A stretch of DNA of 64,000 nt from assembly GCA_004535785.1 (NCBI GenBank), contig SPIB01000001.1, positions 882,548 to 946,547 of the forward strand. Direction: 5' to 3'. The translations under genes were made by a program, and so were the position numbers. The notes below the pieces were generated by a model that searched no databases, was not told the origin of the DNA, and saw only the letters and a list, made by a program, of their open reading frames with translations. Below, piece by piece: positions 27,085-35,721 of the stretch; positions within the stretch are counted from its first letter, which is position 1, and every line of letters starts with the position of its first letter. Source of the stretch: Gammaproteobacteria bacterium LSUCC0112 (GTDB lineage: Bacteria > Pseudomonadota > Gammaproteobacteria > Pseudomonadales > Pseudohongiellaceae).

Positions 27085-28130
27085 ATGCTTAATCCTGGAC
27101 TGGATTTTTCAAACGCCCGATCACTGACCGATCGCCTGTCAGCGATACATGATCAAATGTTGGAGAATCACCCGCAAGTTACCCGCATTGCCTGTGCCAT
27201 CTATGAAGGCACCACTGACACACTCAAAACCTTTATCAACAGCACACGCAGTGGCAGTGCAATCACGGGTTACACCATCAGATTGTCAGAGAGCAATTCC
27301 CTGTCAGCGCTTGCAAAGACAGGCACACCGCGGGTAATTCAGAACATTCACAACAGTATCCAGTCAACCAATGCACACTCTGAATGGTTGCTCTCGCAGG
27401 GGTATTAGTCCTCCTTCACAGTGCCACTGATTGGAACTGGCGGATTTATCGGGTTTACATTTTTTGATGCGTCTGTCGCTGACGCATTTACCGATGTCGT
27501 GCAGAGAGATCTGCTTGTGTACTCAAACCTGATCAACATGGCAATCAATTCGGAACTGTCTGCATTCCGGGCGATGGTCGGGTCGGCGAGGATGGCACGT
27601 GATTTTGCCAATCTCAGGGATTTTGAAACCAGTGCACATCTGGAGCGCATGTCTCGGATATCGGAAAAATTGGTATCCCCGATTACATCCTGCTGAAACA
27701 AGGCAAACTGAATGCCGATGAGCGTGAAATTATGGAGACCCATGTCACCAAGGGTGTCGCCATGATTGACCGTATTGTGGAAGATTTTAATTTTGAGGGC
27801 ATGTCCAGCTCTGCCACCATGCGCAACATTGTCGCCTGCCATCATGAGTACCTGGACGGCAGCGGCTACCCCGCCAGACTCAAAGGTGATCAGATTCCTA
27901 TCGAGGCCAGGATCGTGACAGTGGCAGATATTTTTGATGCACTGACGTGCCTGCGCCCATACAAAAAGGCGTGGAGCGTTGAAAACGCATTACAGGAACT
28001 GCAACGTATGGTCACTGCAGGACAACTGGACAGCCGATGTGTGAATGCGCTGGCAAGCAATATCGCCAGCGCTCAGGCGATTATCGACAACTATCGCGAT
28101 TTGGAGGCACAGGAATCCACGACCTCCTGA
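27085..28130 (+). pseudogene. Broken HD-GYP cyclic-di-GMP phosphodiesterase gene with GAF-like N-terminus
   Basis: Three open pieces together resemble one regulator. Piece one (27085-27408) starts a GAF-like sensor and ends at an in-frame TAG (27406-27408). Piece two continues in the same frame (SSFTVPLIGTGGFIGFTFFD) into the start of an HD-GYP domain (ETSAHLERMSR). There the frame jumps: the next base triplets in another frame read DIGKIGIPDYILLKQGKLN. About 40 family residues between these, including the catalytic His of HD, are missing, so an out-of-frame deletion occurred near 27653. The rest is intact, including HHEYLDGSGYP (the GYP motif) to 28130. Both lesions make activity very unlikely. 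Confidence 0.88.
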
Positions 28131-28141
28131 TCAATCGTCAA

Positions 28142-28738
28142 TCAGCTCAGGAAAAAGCCCACCAGACAGCCTTTGGAATCAGGGATGTCGTTGATGTTTA
28201 CCGTACCACCCGCCATCACCGTATCCAGCGCGTCGCGCAGGTAGTTATGCTCGGTATTCACACGCTGGGTTTCATAACCCAATGAATCATCGATAGGCCC
28301 GCGGAACAGGACTTTGCGGGTACGTGGATCAATGATAAAGACTTCCGCAGTGCGCTCTACACCCAACGAGCGGGCAACGGACTGGTCGGCATCTTTGAGA
28401 ATAGGGAAGTCAATTTTGAAATCTTCCGCTTCTTTGGCGATGCGCGGAATATCGTCCTGGATAAAGGAGTTGAGCATCAGGAACTGAATGTTCTTGGGCT
28501 GATAATCATCCCGGATAGACAGGAAGGTCGGTACTGACAAGCGCGCGATAGGGCACCCGGATCCGTGGATATACATCACCACAAAATCCTTGTCGGCATA
28601 CTCTTCCATGGTATGCGTGACACCACGGTGGTCCGTCAGTGAAAACTCTTTGATGGTTTTTAAATAGTCATCCGCGTTGCCGGCGGCAGCAAACAACAGC
28701 AAAAATGGCATTAATAACAGTGCTGAAAATCTTTTCAT
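28142..28738 (-). CDS. Exported thioredoxin-fold redoxin, 198 aa
   Basis: A signal peptide (MKRFSALLLMPFLLLFAAAG, cleaved near NADD) precedes a redoxin/AhpC-TSA-like domain. The first strand region FVVMYIHGSGCPIARLSVP holds a single Cys at the thioredoxin active-site position (GCPI rather than CxxC), and a second Cys lies near the C-terminus (DSKGCLVGFF). This single-Cys-plus-C-terminal-Cys pattern is seen in a group of periplasmic redoxins related to peroxiredoxins and SCO-like proteins. It may act in periplasmic thiol or peroxide chemistry. It appears to be monocistronic; the efp gene lies 98 bases upstream, with a hairpin between. Confidence 0.83.
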   Translation of the reverse strand: MKRFSALLLMPFLLLFAAAGNADDYLKTIKEFSLTDHRGVTHTMEEYADKDFVVMYIHGSGCPIARLSVPTFLSIRDDYQPKNIQFLMLNSFIQDDIPRIAKEAEDFKIDFPILKDADQSVARSLGVERTAEVFIIDPRTRKVLFRGPIDDSLGYETQRVNTEHNYLRDALDTVMAGGTVNINDIPDSKGCLVGFFLS

Positions 28739-28790
28739 GGTCGCGCCCTCAGTTAACCCATGTGTACACGTGAATTATGCGCGCTTACAG

Positions 28791-28829
28791 GATCGCTTGC
28801 CTGCGACATAATGACGCAGACAAGCGATC
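28791..28829 (-). terminator. Candidate terminator after efp
   Basis: A long stem (GATCGCTTG and CTGC pairing with GCAG and CAAGCGATC, one mismatch) with an 11-base loop lies just beyond the efp stop. No long T-run follows on the minus strand. Confidence 0.5.
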
Positions 28830-28836
28830 ACTGATC

Positions 28837-29403
28837 TCAGCGCTTGACGCGTGCCTTGTATTCACCTGTCAAGGTGTCGATTTCGATGTAGTCACCGATT
28901 TCGCAGAACGAAGACACTTGCAGCTCGTGGCCATTACCCAAGCGGGCAAGCTTCGTCACTTTACCTGACGTATCACCACGTACGGACGGCTCAGTGTAAG
29001 CGATCTGGCGAACGATAGTTTTGGGCAGGTCTACGGAGATCACCTTGTTGTTGTAGAAAACCGCCTGACAAACATCTTCCATACCGTCTTCGATGTACAT
29101 CAGGACGTTTTCAAGGTCGTCCTTTTCGATTTCAATTTGTTCGTAGTCTGAATCCACAAACACATACATCGGGTCAGCGAAGTAGGAGTAGGTGACTTCT
29201 TTCTGTTCCAGAACAATGTATTCCAGTTTGTCGTCACACTTGAACGTGGTCTCAGTCTGCATGCCGTTCAGGATGTTTTTCAGCTTCATCTTGTTGATGG
29301 CTGAACTGCGGCCGGCGCGGTTGAATTCGTTCTTCTGGACTTTCCAGGGCGACCCGTCAATCATGATGACCTGGCCGGGTTTAATTTCTTGTGCGGTTTT
29401 CAT
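28837..29403 (-). CDS. efp: Translation elongation factor P with Arg32, 188 aa
   Basis: EF-P binds ribosomes stalled at polyproline stretches and promotes peptide bond formation. The protein is the standard length and shows EVTYSYFADPMYVFVD and the C-terminal FCEIGDYIEIDTLTGEYKAR. At the tip of domain I the modified position is Arg32 (FNRAGRSSA), not Lys, which is the signature of EF-Ps activated by rhamnosylation. This agrees with the immediately upstream earP gene, whose stop it overlaps (ATGA). It is the last gene of a four-gene overlapping unit that begins with a response regulator. Confidence 0.97.
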   Translation of the reverse strand: MKTAQEIKPGQVIMIDGSPWKVQKNEFNRAGRSSAINKMKLKNILNGMQTETTFKCDDKLEYIVLEQKEVTYSYFADPMYVFVDSDYEQIEIEKDDLENVLMYIEDGMEDVCQAVFYNNKVISVDLPKTIVRQIAYTEPSVRGDTSGKVTKLARLGNGHELQVSSFCEIGDYIEIDTLTGEYKARVKR

Positions 29404-30608
29404 GGGTGAGCACTCAATTTAAAAAGGGTTTCAAAATTCACCAGATTTGTTGCCAAATCAGGCATTACAGCCAGTTTTTTCTGCCATTTTCGGGCATGCG
29501 ACTGCAAGCCTGAAAGTTGAGGGCGCAGATGATGCCATAATTCGCGGCAATCTTCACCCTGATTCCAGCCATTTGAGAACGCGTGCCACGCTTTTCTGAC
29601 GTCATTTTCCAGTCCCTGGAGATACAACTGCTCAAATGCCTGTAACTTGAGCATGTGTACCCCATCGTCCTGGGGGTAAATATGCCAGATCATCGGGCGC
29701 GCTGCCCATTGCGCCCGCACAAACGAATCTTCGCCACGTACCAGGTTAAAATCACACAAACTGAGCAGACAGTCATATTCCTCCTGGGATCGGAACGGCA
29801 GCACAACCACCGTCAACGCACCGCGACTGAGTACATTGCCAGCGACCAATTGCGAGGTAGAAAAGTACGACTGTATGCCATCAAGGCTTTTGCCCACCGG
29901 CACAAAACAAATCACCGGTTGCTGCTGTTCCACCAGAGCATCCAACCAGGTTGTCAGCGCAGGCGTGTGGTAACTGAACAAGGACACCAGCAGTGGGTTG
30001 TCGCATGCAACCGGTTTCAACCCTGCCAGCTGTATCAGTTGTTGACGCAAATCAGCCTGTTGTTGCCAGTGTGCGTGTTTGTTTATCAAATCGGTTTCGC
30101 GTAATAGTCCGCCCGTACCTTGCTCAAAACCCGGGAAAAAGAATATTTTTTTTACCAAACGAGACACGTTTTGTGGTGACGACAATCCATGACAATCTTT
30201 CACCCAGGTTTCTGCACTGAGGTATTCAAGATTGAGCCACAACAGTGGTTTTGACACATCGACCAACGCCTGCTTCACCGCATCAGGCAACTCACAGCCA
30301 AACGCTTCGATAATGACATCAGAGACGGCAATGTGTTGATCAAGCAAAAATTGGCTTTTCCAAGGTCTGGGCCACTGACGAATACACACACCATCTGCCC
30401 AAAGAATATGTGAGCTCGATAAAAGTGCAGCCTCATCAAACGCGGGACACTGTGCACTGACAAATCCGGACAATGCGGGCCAATCATCTACCCAAAGCTC
30501 AACCTCCAGCCGGTGTTCGTTAACCAATTGCCGCGCCAGACGCCAGCACACGCCGATGTCGCCAAAGTTGTCGATTATCGAACAGAATATTGTCCACCGC
30601 GCTGTCAT
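29400..30608 (-). CDS. earP: EF-P arginine rhamnosyltransferase EarP, 402 aa
   Basis: EarP transfers rhamnose from dTDP-L-rhamnose to Arg32 of EF-P. The N-terminal block IFCSIIDNFGDIGVCWRLAR places Asp13 and Asp17 where they are known to be needed in characterised EarPs. The donor-binding RGEDSFVRAQWA (Arg291, Glu293, Asp294) is also present. The family has a GT-B-like fold and occurs with Arg-type EF-P. Its ATG overlaps the histidine kinase stop upstream, and its stop overlaps efp downstream, so modification enzyme and target are made together. The dTDP-rhamnose synthesis genes are not in this window. Confidence 0.96.
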   Translation of the reverse strand: MTARWTIFCSIIDNFGDIGVCWRLARQLVNEHRLEVELWVDDWPALSGFVSAQCPAFDEAALLSSSHILWADGVCIRQWPRPWKSQFLLDQHIAVSDVIIEAFGCELPDAVKQALVDVSKPLLWLNLEYLSAETWVKDCHGLSSPQNVSRLVKKIFFFPGFEQGTGGLLRETDLINKHAHWQQQADLRQQLIQLAGLKPVACDNPLLVSLFSYHTPALTTWLDALVEQQQPVICFVPVGKSLDGIQSYFSTSQLVAGNVLSRGALTVVVLPFRSQEEYDCLLSLCDFNLVRGEDSFVRAQWAARPMIWHIYPQDDGVHMLKLQAFEQLYLQGLENDVRKAWHAFSNGWNQGEDCRELWHHLRPQLSGLQSHARKWQKKLAVMPDLATNLVNFETLFKLSAHP

Positions 30609-32002
30609 GATCGCGGCAGCACTATTTCAACGCGCAAACCGCTGTCTGAGGTTCCTGTCAGGTTTGTGATCAATACCTTGCCTCCATGAAGTTGCACAAT
30701 ATTCTGGGTAATGGCCAGCCCCAGTCCAATGCCACCACTGTCACGATTGCGTGAACTGTCGAGCCGGTAAAATGGCCGTAAAATATTCTGCAGTTCGTTT
30801 TCAGCAACACCAGGCCCGCGATCTTCAACAGCGATACGAATACAATCCGCGTCGAGCGTACAGCTGACGCGAGCTTCCTGACCATATTTGATGGCATTAT
30901 CGATGAGGTTCTGAAAGCAGCGTCGTAGCGATACTGGCCGACAGGTGATCAATGCTCCCTGGTCGGATGCACGTTGTTCATGCAGGGCAAATTGAACGGG
31001 AAAACCTTCTTCCTGAAGATCACCGATCATGCTATCCAGCAAGGCAACCAGGTCAGTTCGGCGCGGTTTTTCGTTAGGCTCGACGCCTCGGACAAAATCC
31101 AGCACGGACTCAATCATATGGCGCATGTCTGACACAACACGCAACATGCCATCACGCTCATGCTCATTGTCGAGTAACTCTGCACGCAGCTGCAAACGGG
31201 TCGCCGCAGAGCGTAGATCATGGGAAATCGCACCTATCATCTCGGTCTGGCCGTGAACCAAGCGCTTCAAGCGGGCTTGCATGCGATTAAATGCTCTTGC
31301 AGCGCGTGCCACTTCAGACGGGCCGTCTTCGTCGAGAGCAGGCGCATCCAGATTGGTACCAATCACATCAGCCGCCGTCGCCAACTGTTCAAGCGGGGTC
31401 AGCACCTTGCTGATCAGGTACCAACCCACCAGCAAACTGGCCACGCCTACCAACGTGAAGTAAAACAGCATCATGTCCCGGAACAAGGACTGTGCCTCCG
31501 GCAAAATCGCACGAAATATCGCTTGTTCACCGTCGGGGAAGTCAATGTAGACCAAGGCATCCAGCCCCGATACCGAACCAATCAACGGATCTGCAAGACG
31601 ATGATCAGTGCTCACATTGACCACACACACAGACGCATCCAGTCCCGGGTACAAGGTAAACCAGCTGTTCAGACGCTCTGTAATCTGCAATGAAAAATCG
31701 TTCTGCTCACAGTTGGAATCCGCTGTCTGAATTACATCCGGATACATAAACAGAAACTGGGTCTGGGCCGCCGCCAGAATCTGGGCACGATCTGATTGAG
31801 GGAAACGCTCGGCAAGATCGACAATCCCGATGATGCGGTCTGCCAGATCCACTGATTCTGTCAACAATACAATCTTGTGCCGATTGGACTCATACACCAT
31901 CAGACTCAGGAGATGAGACACCACAAAAATAGTCGTCAGCACCAGCAATGCCCTTGCCCGCAAGGTAAGGAAGCGTTTGCTGAGTTTAGCCGGCACAACC
32001 AT
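30605..32002 (-). CDS. Sensor histidine kinase, EnvZ-like, 465 aa
   Basis: A membrane sensor kinase. A first hydrophobic segment lies near residues 15-35, a periplasmic sensor of about 145 residues follows, then a second segment near 182-204 and a HAMP linker. The phosphoacceptor is in ISHDLRSAATRLQLR, the N-box in NLIDNAIKYGQEA, and the G boxes in DRGPGVAEN and GGIGLGLAITQN. The ATG overlaps the response regulator stop by one base (TAATG), and its own stop overlaps earP. The signal is unknown; the divergent Mrp antiporter operon makes Na+, pH or osmotic stress a reasonable guess. Confidence 0.93.
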   Translation of the reverse strand: MVVPAKLSKRFLTLRARALLVLTTIFVVSHLLSLMVYESNRHKIVLLTESVDLADRIIGIVDLAERFPQSDRAQILAAAQTQFLFMYPDVIQTADSNCEQNDFSLQITERLNSWFTLYPGLDASVCVVNVSTDHRLADPLIGSVSGLDALVYIDFPDGEQAIFRAILPEAQSLFRDMMLFYFTLVGVASLLVGWYLISKVLTPLEQLATAADVIGTNLDAPALDEDGPSEVARAARAFNRMQARLKRLVHGQTEMIGAISHDLRSAATRLQLRAELLDNEHERDGMLRVVSDMRHMIESVLDFVRGVEPNEKPRRTDLVALLDSMIGDLQEEGFPVQFALHEQRASDQGALITCRPVSLRRCFQNLIDNAIKYGQEARVSCTLDADCIRIAVEDRGPGVAENELQNILRPFYRLDSSRNRDSGGIGLGLAITQNIVQLHGGKVLITNLTGTSDSGLRVEIVLPRS

Positions 32003-32721
32003 TACACAGACTCAACTGCAAAGGTAAAAATGTAACCCTTGCCCCACGAAGTTTTGATGATCTCCGGTTGTTTGGCATCATCACGCAATTTGCGGCGCAG
32101 TCGACTGATGTGCGAGTCAATACTGCGATCAAAGGGTGCAACTGAGCGACCTTTGGTCAGGTCCAACAGACGATCGCGCGACAGCGGAATCTGTGGATTC
32201 TGCACAAATGCCAACAAGAGTTCGGTTTCGCTGGACGACAACGGCACAACGGTTGACTCATTGTCTACCAGCTCCATTTGCGCGGGCCGGAAACACCAAT
32301 CACCAAATAGAAAATTACCTTTGACACCACTGACACGGCGGTGACTGGTTTGAACCCGCCGAAACACCACTTTGACACGCGCCATCAGTTCCCGGCGCCC
32401 GAACGGCTTGACGATGTAATCATCGGCACCCAGTTCAAGGCCGACAACCCGATCGATCTCCTCATCTTTGGCCGTCAGCATGATCACTGGCGGCATGGCT
32501 GGATCAGACTGCAAGGTTCTGCACAATTCAAATCCATCACGCCCCGGCATCATTACATCCAGCAGAATCAAGTCAAAACGCTCTTGCGCCAGACGTGCAA
32601 ACATTTCATCACCATTGCCTGCGACCGAACAACGGTAACCTTCTGCCAGAAACAACTTGTGCAACAGGTCGCGTATATCTTTGTCATCATCAACGACCAA
32701 CACACTATGGCTGACTGTCAT
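32002..32721 (-). CDS. OmpR-family response regulator, 239 aa
   Basis: A receiver domain (VLVVDDDKDIRDLL, phosphoacceptor Asp55 in LILLDVMMPG, KPFGRRELMARV) is followed by a winged-helix DNA-binding domain (SIDSHISRLRRKL, TSWGKGYIF). It pairs with the overlapping kinase. The start at 32721 is chosen because a strong AGGGGGGA lies 4-5 bases upstream; a GTG five codons earlier has none. As first gene of the unit, it should be expressed together with the kinase, earP and efp. It may also act on the divergent Mrp side from the shared 198-base gap. Confidence 0.94.
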   Translation of the reverse strand: MTVSHSVLVVDDDKDIRDLLHKLFLAEGYRCSVAGNGDEMFARLAQERFDLILLDVMMPGRDGFELCRTLQSDPAMPPVIMLTAKDEEIDRVVGLELGADDYIVKPFGRRELMARVKVVFRRVQTSHRRVSGVKGNFLFGDWCFRPAQMELVDNESTVVPLSSSETELLLAFVQNPQIPLSRDRLLDLTKGRSVAPFDRSIDSHISRLRRKLRDDAKQPEIIKTSWGKGYIFTFAVESV

Positions 32722-32919
32722 ATTCCCCCCTAACACTGCCCAGTGACAACCGCTTCAACAACAAGGTGCGCTCAGATACTGAGTGGGGCGCAACATAACA
32801 CAATCCCGAACATCATCGCAGCAGGGAGCGAGGCAACACATACTTATTTGCACTTTTGACATACTTTTTCACATTGTTGATGTAAATATCTGTCGCCAGC
32901 TTGAAAGGAGGTTTTTGTG
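32722..32919. promoter_or_regulatory. Divergent promoter gap: two-component/earP/efp unit versus Mrp side
   Basis: On the plus strand a consensus -35 (TTGACA, 32856-32861) is followed at 17-19 bases by weak -10 candidates (GATGTA or TGTAAA, 32879-32886), ahead of a strong AAGGAGG at 32904-32910. The minus-strand promoter for the response regulator must also lie here, but none is obvious. No clear direct or inverted repeats of an OmpR-type site were identified by eye. Confidence 0.45.
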
Positions 32920-33129
32920 ATGAAGACCGGACTACTCCCAGCGATCGCCATTAATTCTATAGCCATGTTGATCTCGTCTGCCCTCTACTTCAGTGACGAC
33001 ATTGATAAGCGTGACCCCGGCTCAGCGTCGGAAATCACTCGTCATCAGGAAACGTACCAGCAGCGCGCAGCACGCACGCGGGCGGCGGGTCTGATCAATC
33101 GTGCCACGGCATCACAAGCGCCGGAATGA
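32920..33129 (+). CDS. Small single-pass membrane protein, 69 aa
   Basis: Not recognised. The frame is supported by an unusually strong ribosome-binding site (AAGGAGG at 32904-32910, 9 bases before the ATG; a GTG at 32917 is an alternative) and a good promoter-like -35. Residues 4-24 are hydrophobic (LLPAIAINSIAMLISSALYF) and the remaining 45 are charged and soluble. It sits 121 bases ahead of mrpE on the same strand and may be part of that transcript or a separate small gene. Confidence 0.6.
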   Translation: MKTGLLPAIAINSIAMLISSALYFSDDIDKRDPGSASEITRHQETYQQRAARTRAAGLINRATASQAPE

Positions 33130-33166
33130 CACAACGGTAAACCATTTTGCAGAAATGTTCGCTAAT

Positions 33167-33178
33167 TGTGCGCGCACA
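33167..33178. promoter_or_regulatory. Palindrome upstream of mrpE
   Basis: A perfect 12-base palindrome (TGTGCGCGCACA) lies in the 121-base gap between the small membrane-protein gene and mrpE. It could be an operator or a short stem in the leader; there is no further evidence. Confidence 0.3.
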
Positions 33179-33250
33179 GATCTGCAATAAATATCACATT
33201 CTGAACCGTCACTTTGTGCGGTTGATTTAACAAAATGTGCAGGGATTAAC

Positions 33251-33724
33251 ATGAAAATACAAACTTTAAGTCTCACGCTGTTGCTCATTATTTTCTGGTT
33301 ATTGAACTCCGGCCTGTTCAAGCCACTTATATTTATATTGGGTGCAATTTCGGTTGTATTGGTATTGCTGATCTCCAGTCGCATGAAAGTGATTGACGAA
33401 GAATCACAGCCATTGCATCTGACAAAAAATATTCCTGCGTACTATGCCTGGCTGTTAAAAGAACTGGTGATGTCCAACATCAAGGTTGTCAGCACCATCT
33501 GGCAAGGACATCTGCAACTGCAACCTGCATTGACAACCATAAAAATGGATCATCTGAGCGACATGGGCAAAGTGATTTACGCCAACTCAATTTCTTTAAC
33601 ACCTGGCACTGTGACCACGGACGTCACAGAAAATTCAATCACTGTACATGCGCTGGACAAAAGTTCCATCGCTGATATTCAAAGCGGTGCGATGGAAGCG
33701 CGCGTGCGCAAACTGGATAACTGA
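33251..33724 (+). CDS. mrpE: Mrp/Mnh antiporter subunit E, 157 aa
   Basis: A subunit of the multi-protein Mrp monovalent cation/H+ antiporter in the inner membrane. It has two N-terminal hydrophobic segments and the family's cytoplasmic part with YANSISLTPGTVTTDV and ITVHALDKSS. It starts the run of Mrp genes and lies two bases before mrpF. Here the order is E-F-G first, unlike the classical A-to-G order. Confidence 0.93.
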   Translation: MKIQTLSLTLLLIIFWLLNSGLFKPLIFILGAISVVLVLLISSRMKVIDEESQPLHLTKNIPAYYAWLLKELVMSNIKVVSTIWQGHLQLQPALTTIKMDHLSDMGKVIYANSISLTPGTVTTDVTENSITVHALDKSSIADIQSGAMEARVRKLDN

Positions 33725-33726
33725 TC

Positions 33727-34014
33727 ATGTTTACTGCTGCAGCAATAGCTGTTCTTGTGGCGATGGCACTCGCGCTTGTCCGAGCATACGCGGGTCCGAC
33801 CCTGTATGACCGCATTCTCGCCGTCAACGTGTTTGGGACAAAAACCGTTCTGTTGATTGCGATTGTTGGTTTTCTGACAGGTCGCCCGGAATTCCTCGAC
33901 ATCGTCATGGTGTACGCGCTGATGAACTTCATCACGGTGATCGGCATCCTGCGCTTTTTTGAGTACTCGGTCGCCCAAGCGACGGCCAACAGCGAGACGA
34001 TCGGGGAAAAATAA
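33727..34014 (+). CDS. mrpF: Mrp/Mnh antiporter subunit F, 95 aa
   Basis: A small three-segment membrane subunit of the Mrp complex. Family wording includes VRAYAGPTLYDRILAVNVFGTKT and DIVMVYALMNFITVIGILRF. Its stop overlaps the mrpG start (TAATG). It is of normal length. Confidence 0.94.
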   Translation: MFTAAAIAVLVAMALALVRAYAGPTLYDRILAVNVFGTKTVLLIAIVGFLTGRPEFLDIVMVYALMNFITVIGILRFFEYSVAQATANSETIGEK

Positions 34015-34367
34015 TGAGTATGCTTACAACTTATTTAAGCTGGGCCTCGCTGGTCCTCGGCGGGTTTCTGTGTGTCTCAGGCTCCGTCGGACTATTAAGA
34101 TTCCCTGACTTCTTCACACGGATGCATGCCGCCAGTGTCACCGATACGCTGGCAACTGGCATGATCCTTGTGGGTCTGATGTTCCAGGCGCCCACCTGGA
34201 TTGTGTTTGGCAAACTGTTCATGATTCTGGTGTTTGTATTGCTGACCGGTCCGACGGCGGGCCATGCGTTGGCTAAAGCCGCTTTGCACAGCGGATTGAA
34301 ACCCTTGCTGCCCGGTAAAAGTGGCAAAATTGAAACAGACGCCAATCCGTCAACCGGAGGTGTCTGA
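34014..34367 (+). CDS. mrpG: Mrp/Mnh antiporter subunit G, 117 aa
   Basis: A three-segment Mrp subunit. The typical block GSVGLLRFPDFFTRMHAASV followed by DTLATGMILVGL is present, as is the late TGPTAGHALAKAA. It overlaps mrpF by one base and is followed after two bases by the fused DUF4040/MrpB gene. Normal length. Confidence 0.95.
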   Translation: MSMLTTYLSWASLVLGGFLCVSGSVGLLRFPDFFTRMHAASVTDTLATGMILVGLMFQAPTWIVFGKLFMILVFVLLTGPTAGHALAKAALHSGLKPLLPGKSGKIETDANPSTGGV

Positions 34368-34369
34368 TT

Positions 34370-35368
34370 ATGGAATCCTTTATCCACGTCATTATCCTTT
34401 CCATGCTGGTCACAACGGCCATTGCTATCGTCAAGGTAAAGGACCTGTTTGCAGTGACCATGTTGGCGGGCATCTATGGCCTGTTATCTGCCAGTTTTTT
34501 TGTACTGATGGATGCGCATGACGTAGCCTTTACAGAAGCTGCTGTTGGCGCAGGTATTTCGACGCTACTGATTCTGACCACGTTGTCGATGACCGGGCGT
34601 TTTGAAAAAGCAGCAGATACCCCCGGCTCCAACTACAAACCTGCCTTGGCCTTGGCACTGGTCACATTAACGGGCGCCCTGCTGATTTATGGCACTCAGG
34701 ATATGCCGGTATTTGGTGCTGCTGATGCGCCGGTGCAGACCCATGTTGTGCCTCGCTACCTCAATGATTCAGCGGCAGAGATCGATATTCCAAACGTCGT
34801 TGCATCGGTGCTCGCCAGCTACCGGGGTTACGACACGTTCGGCGAAGTTGTTGTTATTTTCACTGCGGGTATTGGCGTTCTTGCATTGATTATGAGCACC
34901 GCTTCCAAGGCACCCGTGGCACTCAGGGCATCAATGGAAGAGCACGTTGTGTTGCGCATTGTGTCGAAGATGTTAATTCCCCTTATCCTGATTTTTGGAC
35001 TTTATGTTCAGTTCCATGGTGAGTACGGGCCTGGCGGCGGTTTTCAGGCCGGTGTGATTTTTGCGTCAGCATTTTTCCTGTATGCCATGTTGTTTGGCCT
35101 GACGGCTGCACGCAAAGTGGTGAACAACACTTGGGTACAGGCGCTGGCTGCGCTAGGCGTGTTGTTGTACGGCAGTGTTGGCTTACTTGCCATGATCAAT
35201 GGAGGCAACTTCCTCGACTACAACTTCCTGGCACAGGACGATGTTCATGGCCAGCATATGGGTATTTTGTTTGTTGAACTCGGTGTTGGCATCACCGTGG
35301 CGTCGGTGATGATTATTATCTTCTTCACCTTCTCAACACGCAGACAGCGCGATGGAGATCCGGACTGA
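34370..35368 (+). CDS. mrpB: Mrp subunit B with N-terminal DUF4040 (MrpA C-terminal-like) domain, 332 aa
   Basis: This is a fusion of two antiporter parts. Residues about 5-80 (VKDLFAVTMLAGIYGLLSAS, DVAFTEAAVGAGISTLLIL) match DUF4040, which in classical systems lies in the C-terminal part of MrpA. Residues about 190-325 (HVVLRIVSKMLIPLILIFGL, GEYGPGGGFQAGVIFASAF) match MrpB. A long linker with a membrane segment joins them. The arrangement implies that the large MrpA subunit has been split, with its tail moved here. The stop overlaps mrpC by one base. Confidence 0.93.
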   Translation: MESFIHVIILSMLVTTAIAIVKVKDLFAVTMLAGIYGLLSASFFVLMDAHDVAFTEAAVGAGISTLLILTTLSMTGRFEKAADTPGSNYKPALALALVTLTGALLIYGTQDMPVFGAADAPVQTHVVPRYLNDSAAEIDIPNVVASVLASYRGYDTFGEVVVIFTAGIGVLALIMSTASKAPVALRASMEEHVVLRIVSKMLIPLILIFGLYVQFHGEYGPGGGFQAGVIFASAFFLYAMLFGLTAARKVVNNTWVQALAALGVLLYGSVGLLAMINGGNFLDYNFLAQDDVHGQHMGILFVELGVGITVASVMIIIFFTFSTRRQRDGDPD

Positions 35369-35721
35369 TGGAATTTCTGGGACTGTTTAACTATTGGGTG
35401 GTGATTGTGCTGATGATGATTGGTTTTTACATCGTCATCTGCAGCAACAACCTGATCAAAAAACTGATTGGCCTGACGATTTTTCAGACCTCGGTTTTTA
35501 TCATGTATATCAGTATGGGCAAGATTGACGGTGGTACGGCACCCATTCTTGCGGAGGGTGTGACGCTCTACTCTAATCCGCTGACCCACGTACTTATTCT
35601 CACCGCGATTGTGGTCGGCATTGCTACCACTGCACTGGGCCTCGCAATCGTTGTTCGCATTAAAGAAAGTTACGGCACTGTGGAAGAAGACGACATCCAC
35701 GCCAAGGATAAACAAGCATGA
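35368..35721 (+). CDS. mrpC: Mrp/Mnh antiporter subunit C (NuoK-like), 117 aa
   Basis: A NuoK-like three-segment subunit. Clear blocks are FYIVICSNNLIKKLIGLTIF and SNPLTHVLILTAIVVGIATTALGLAIVVRI, the latter nearly diagnostic. The C-terminal tail is acidic (EEDDIHAKDKQA). It overlaps the next antiporter-like gene by four bases (ATGA). Confidence 0.95.
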   Translation: MEFLGLFNYWVVIVLMMIGFYIVICSNNLIKKLIGLTIFQTSVFIMYISMGKIDGGTAPILAEGVTLYSNPLTHVLILTAIVVGIATTALGLAIVVRIKESYGTVEEDDIHAKDKQA

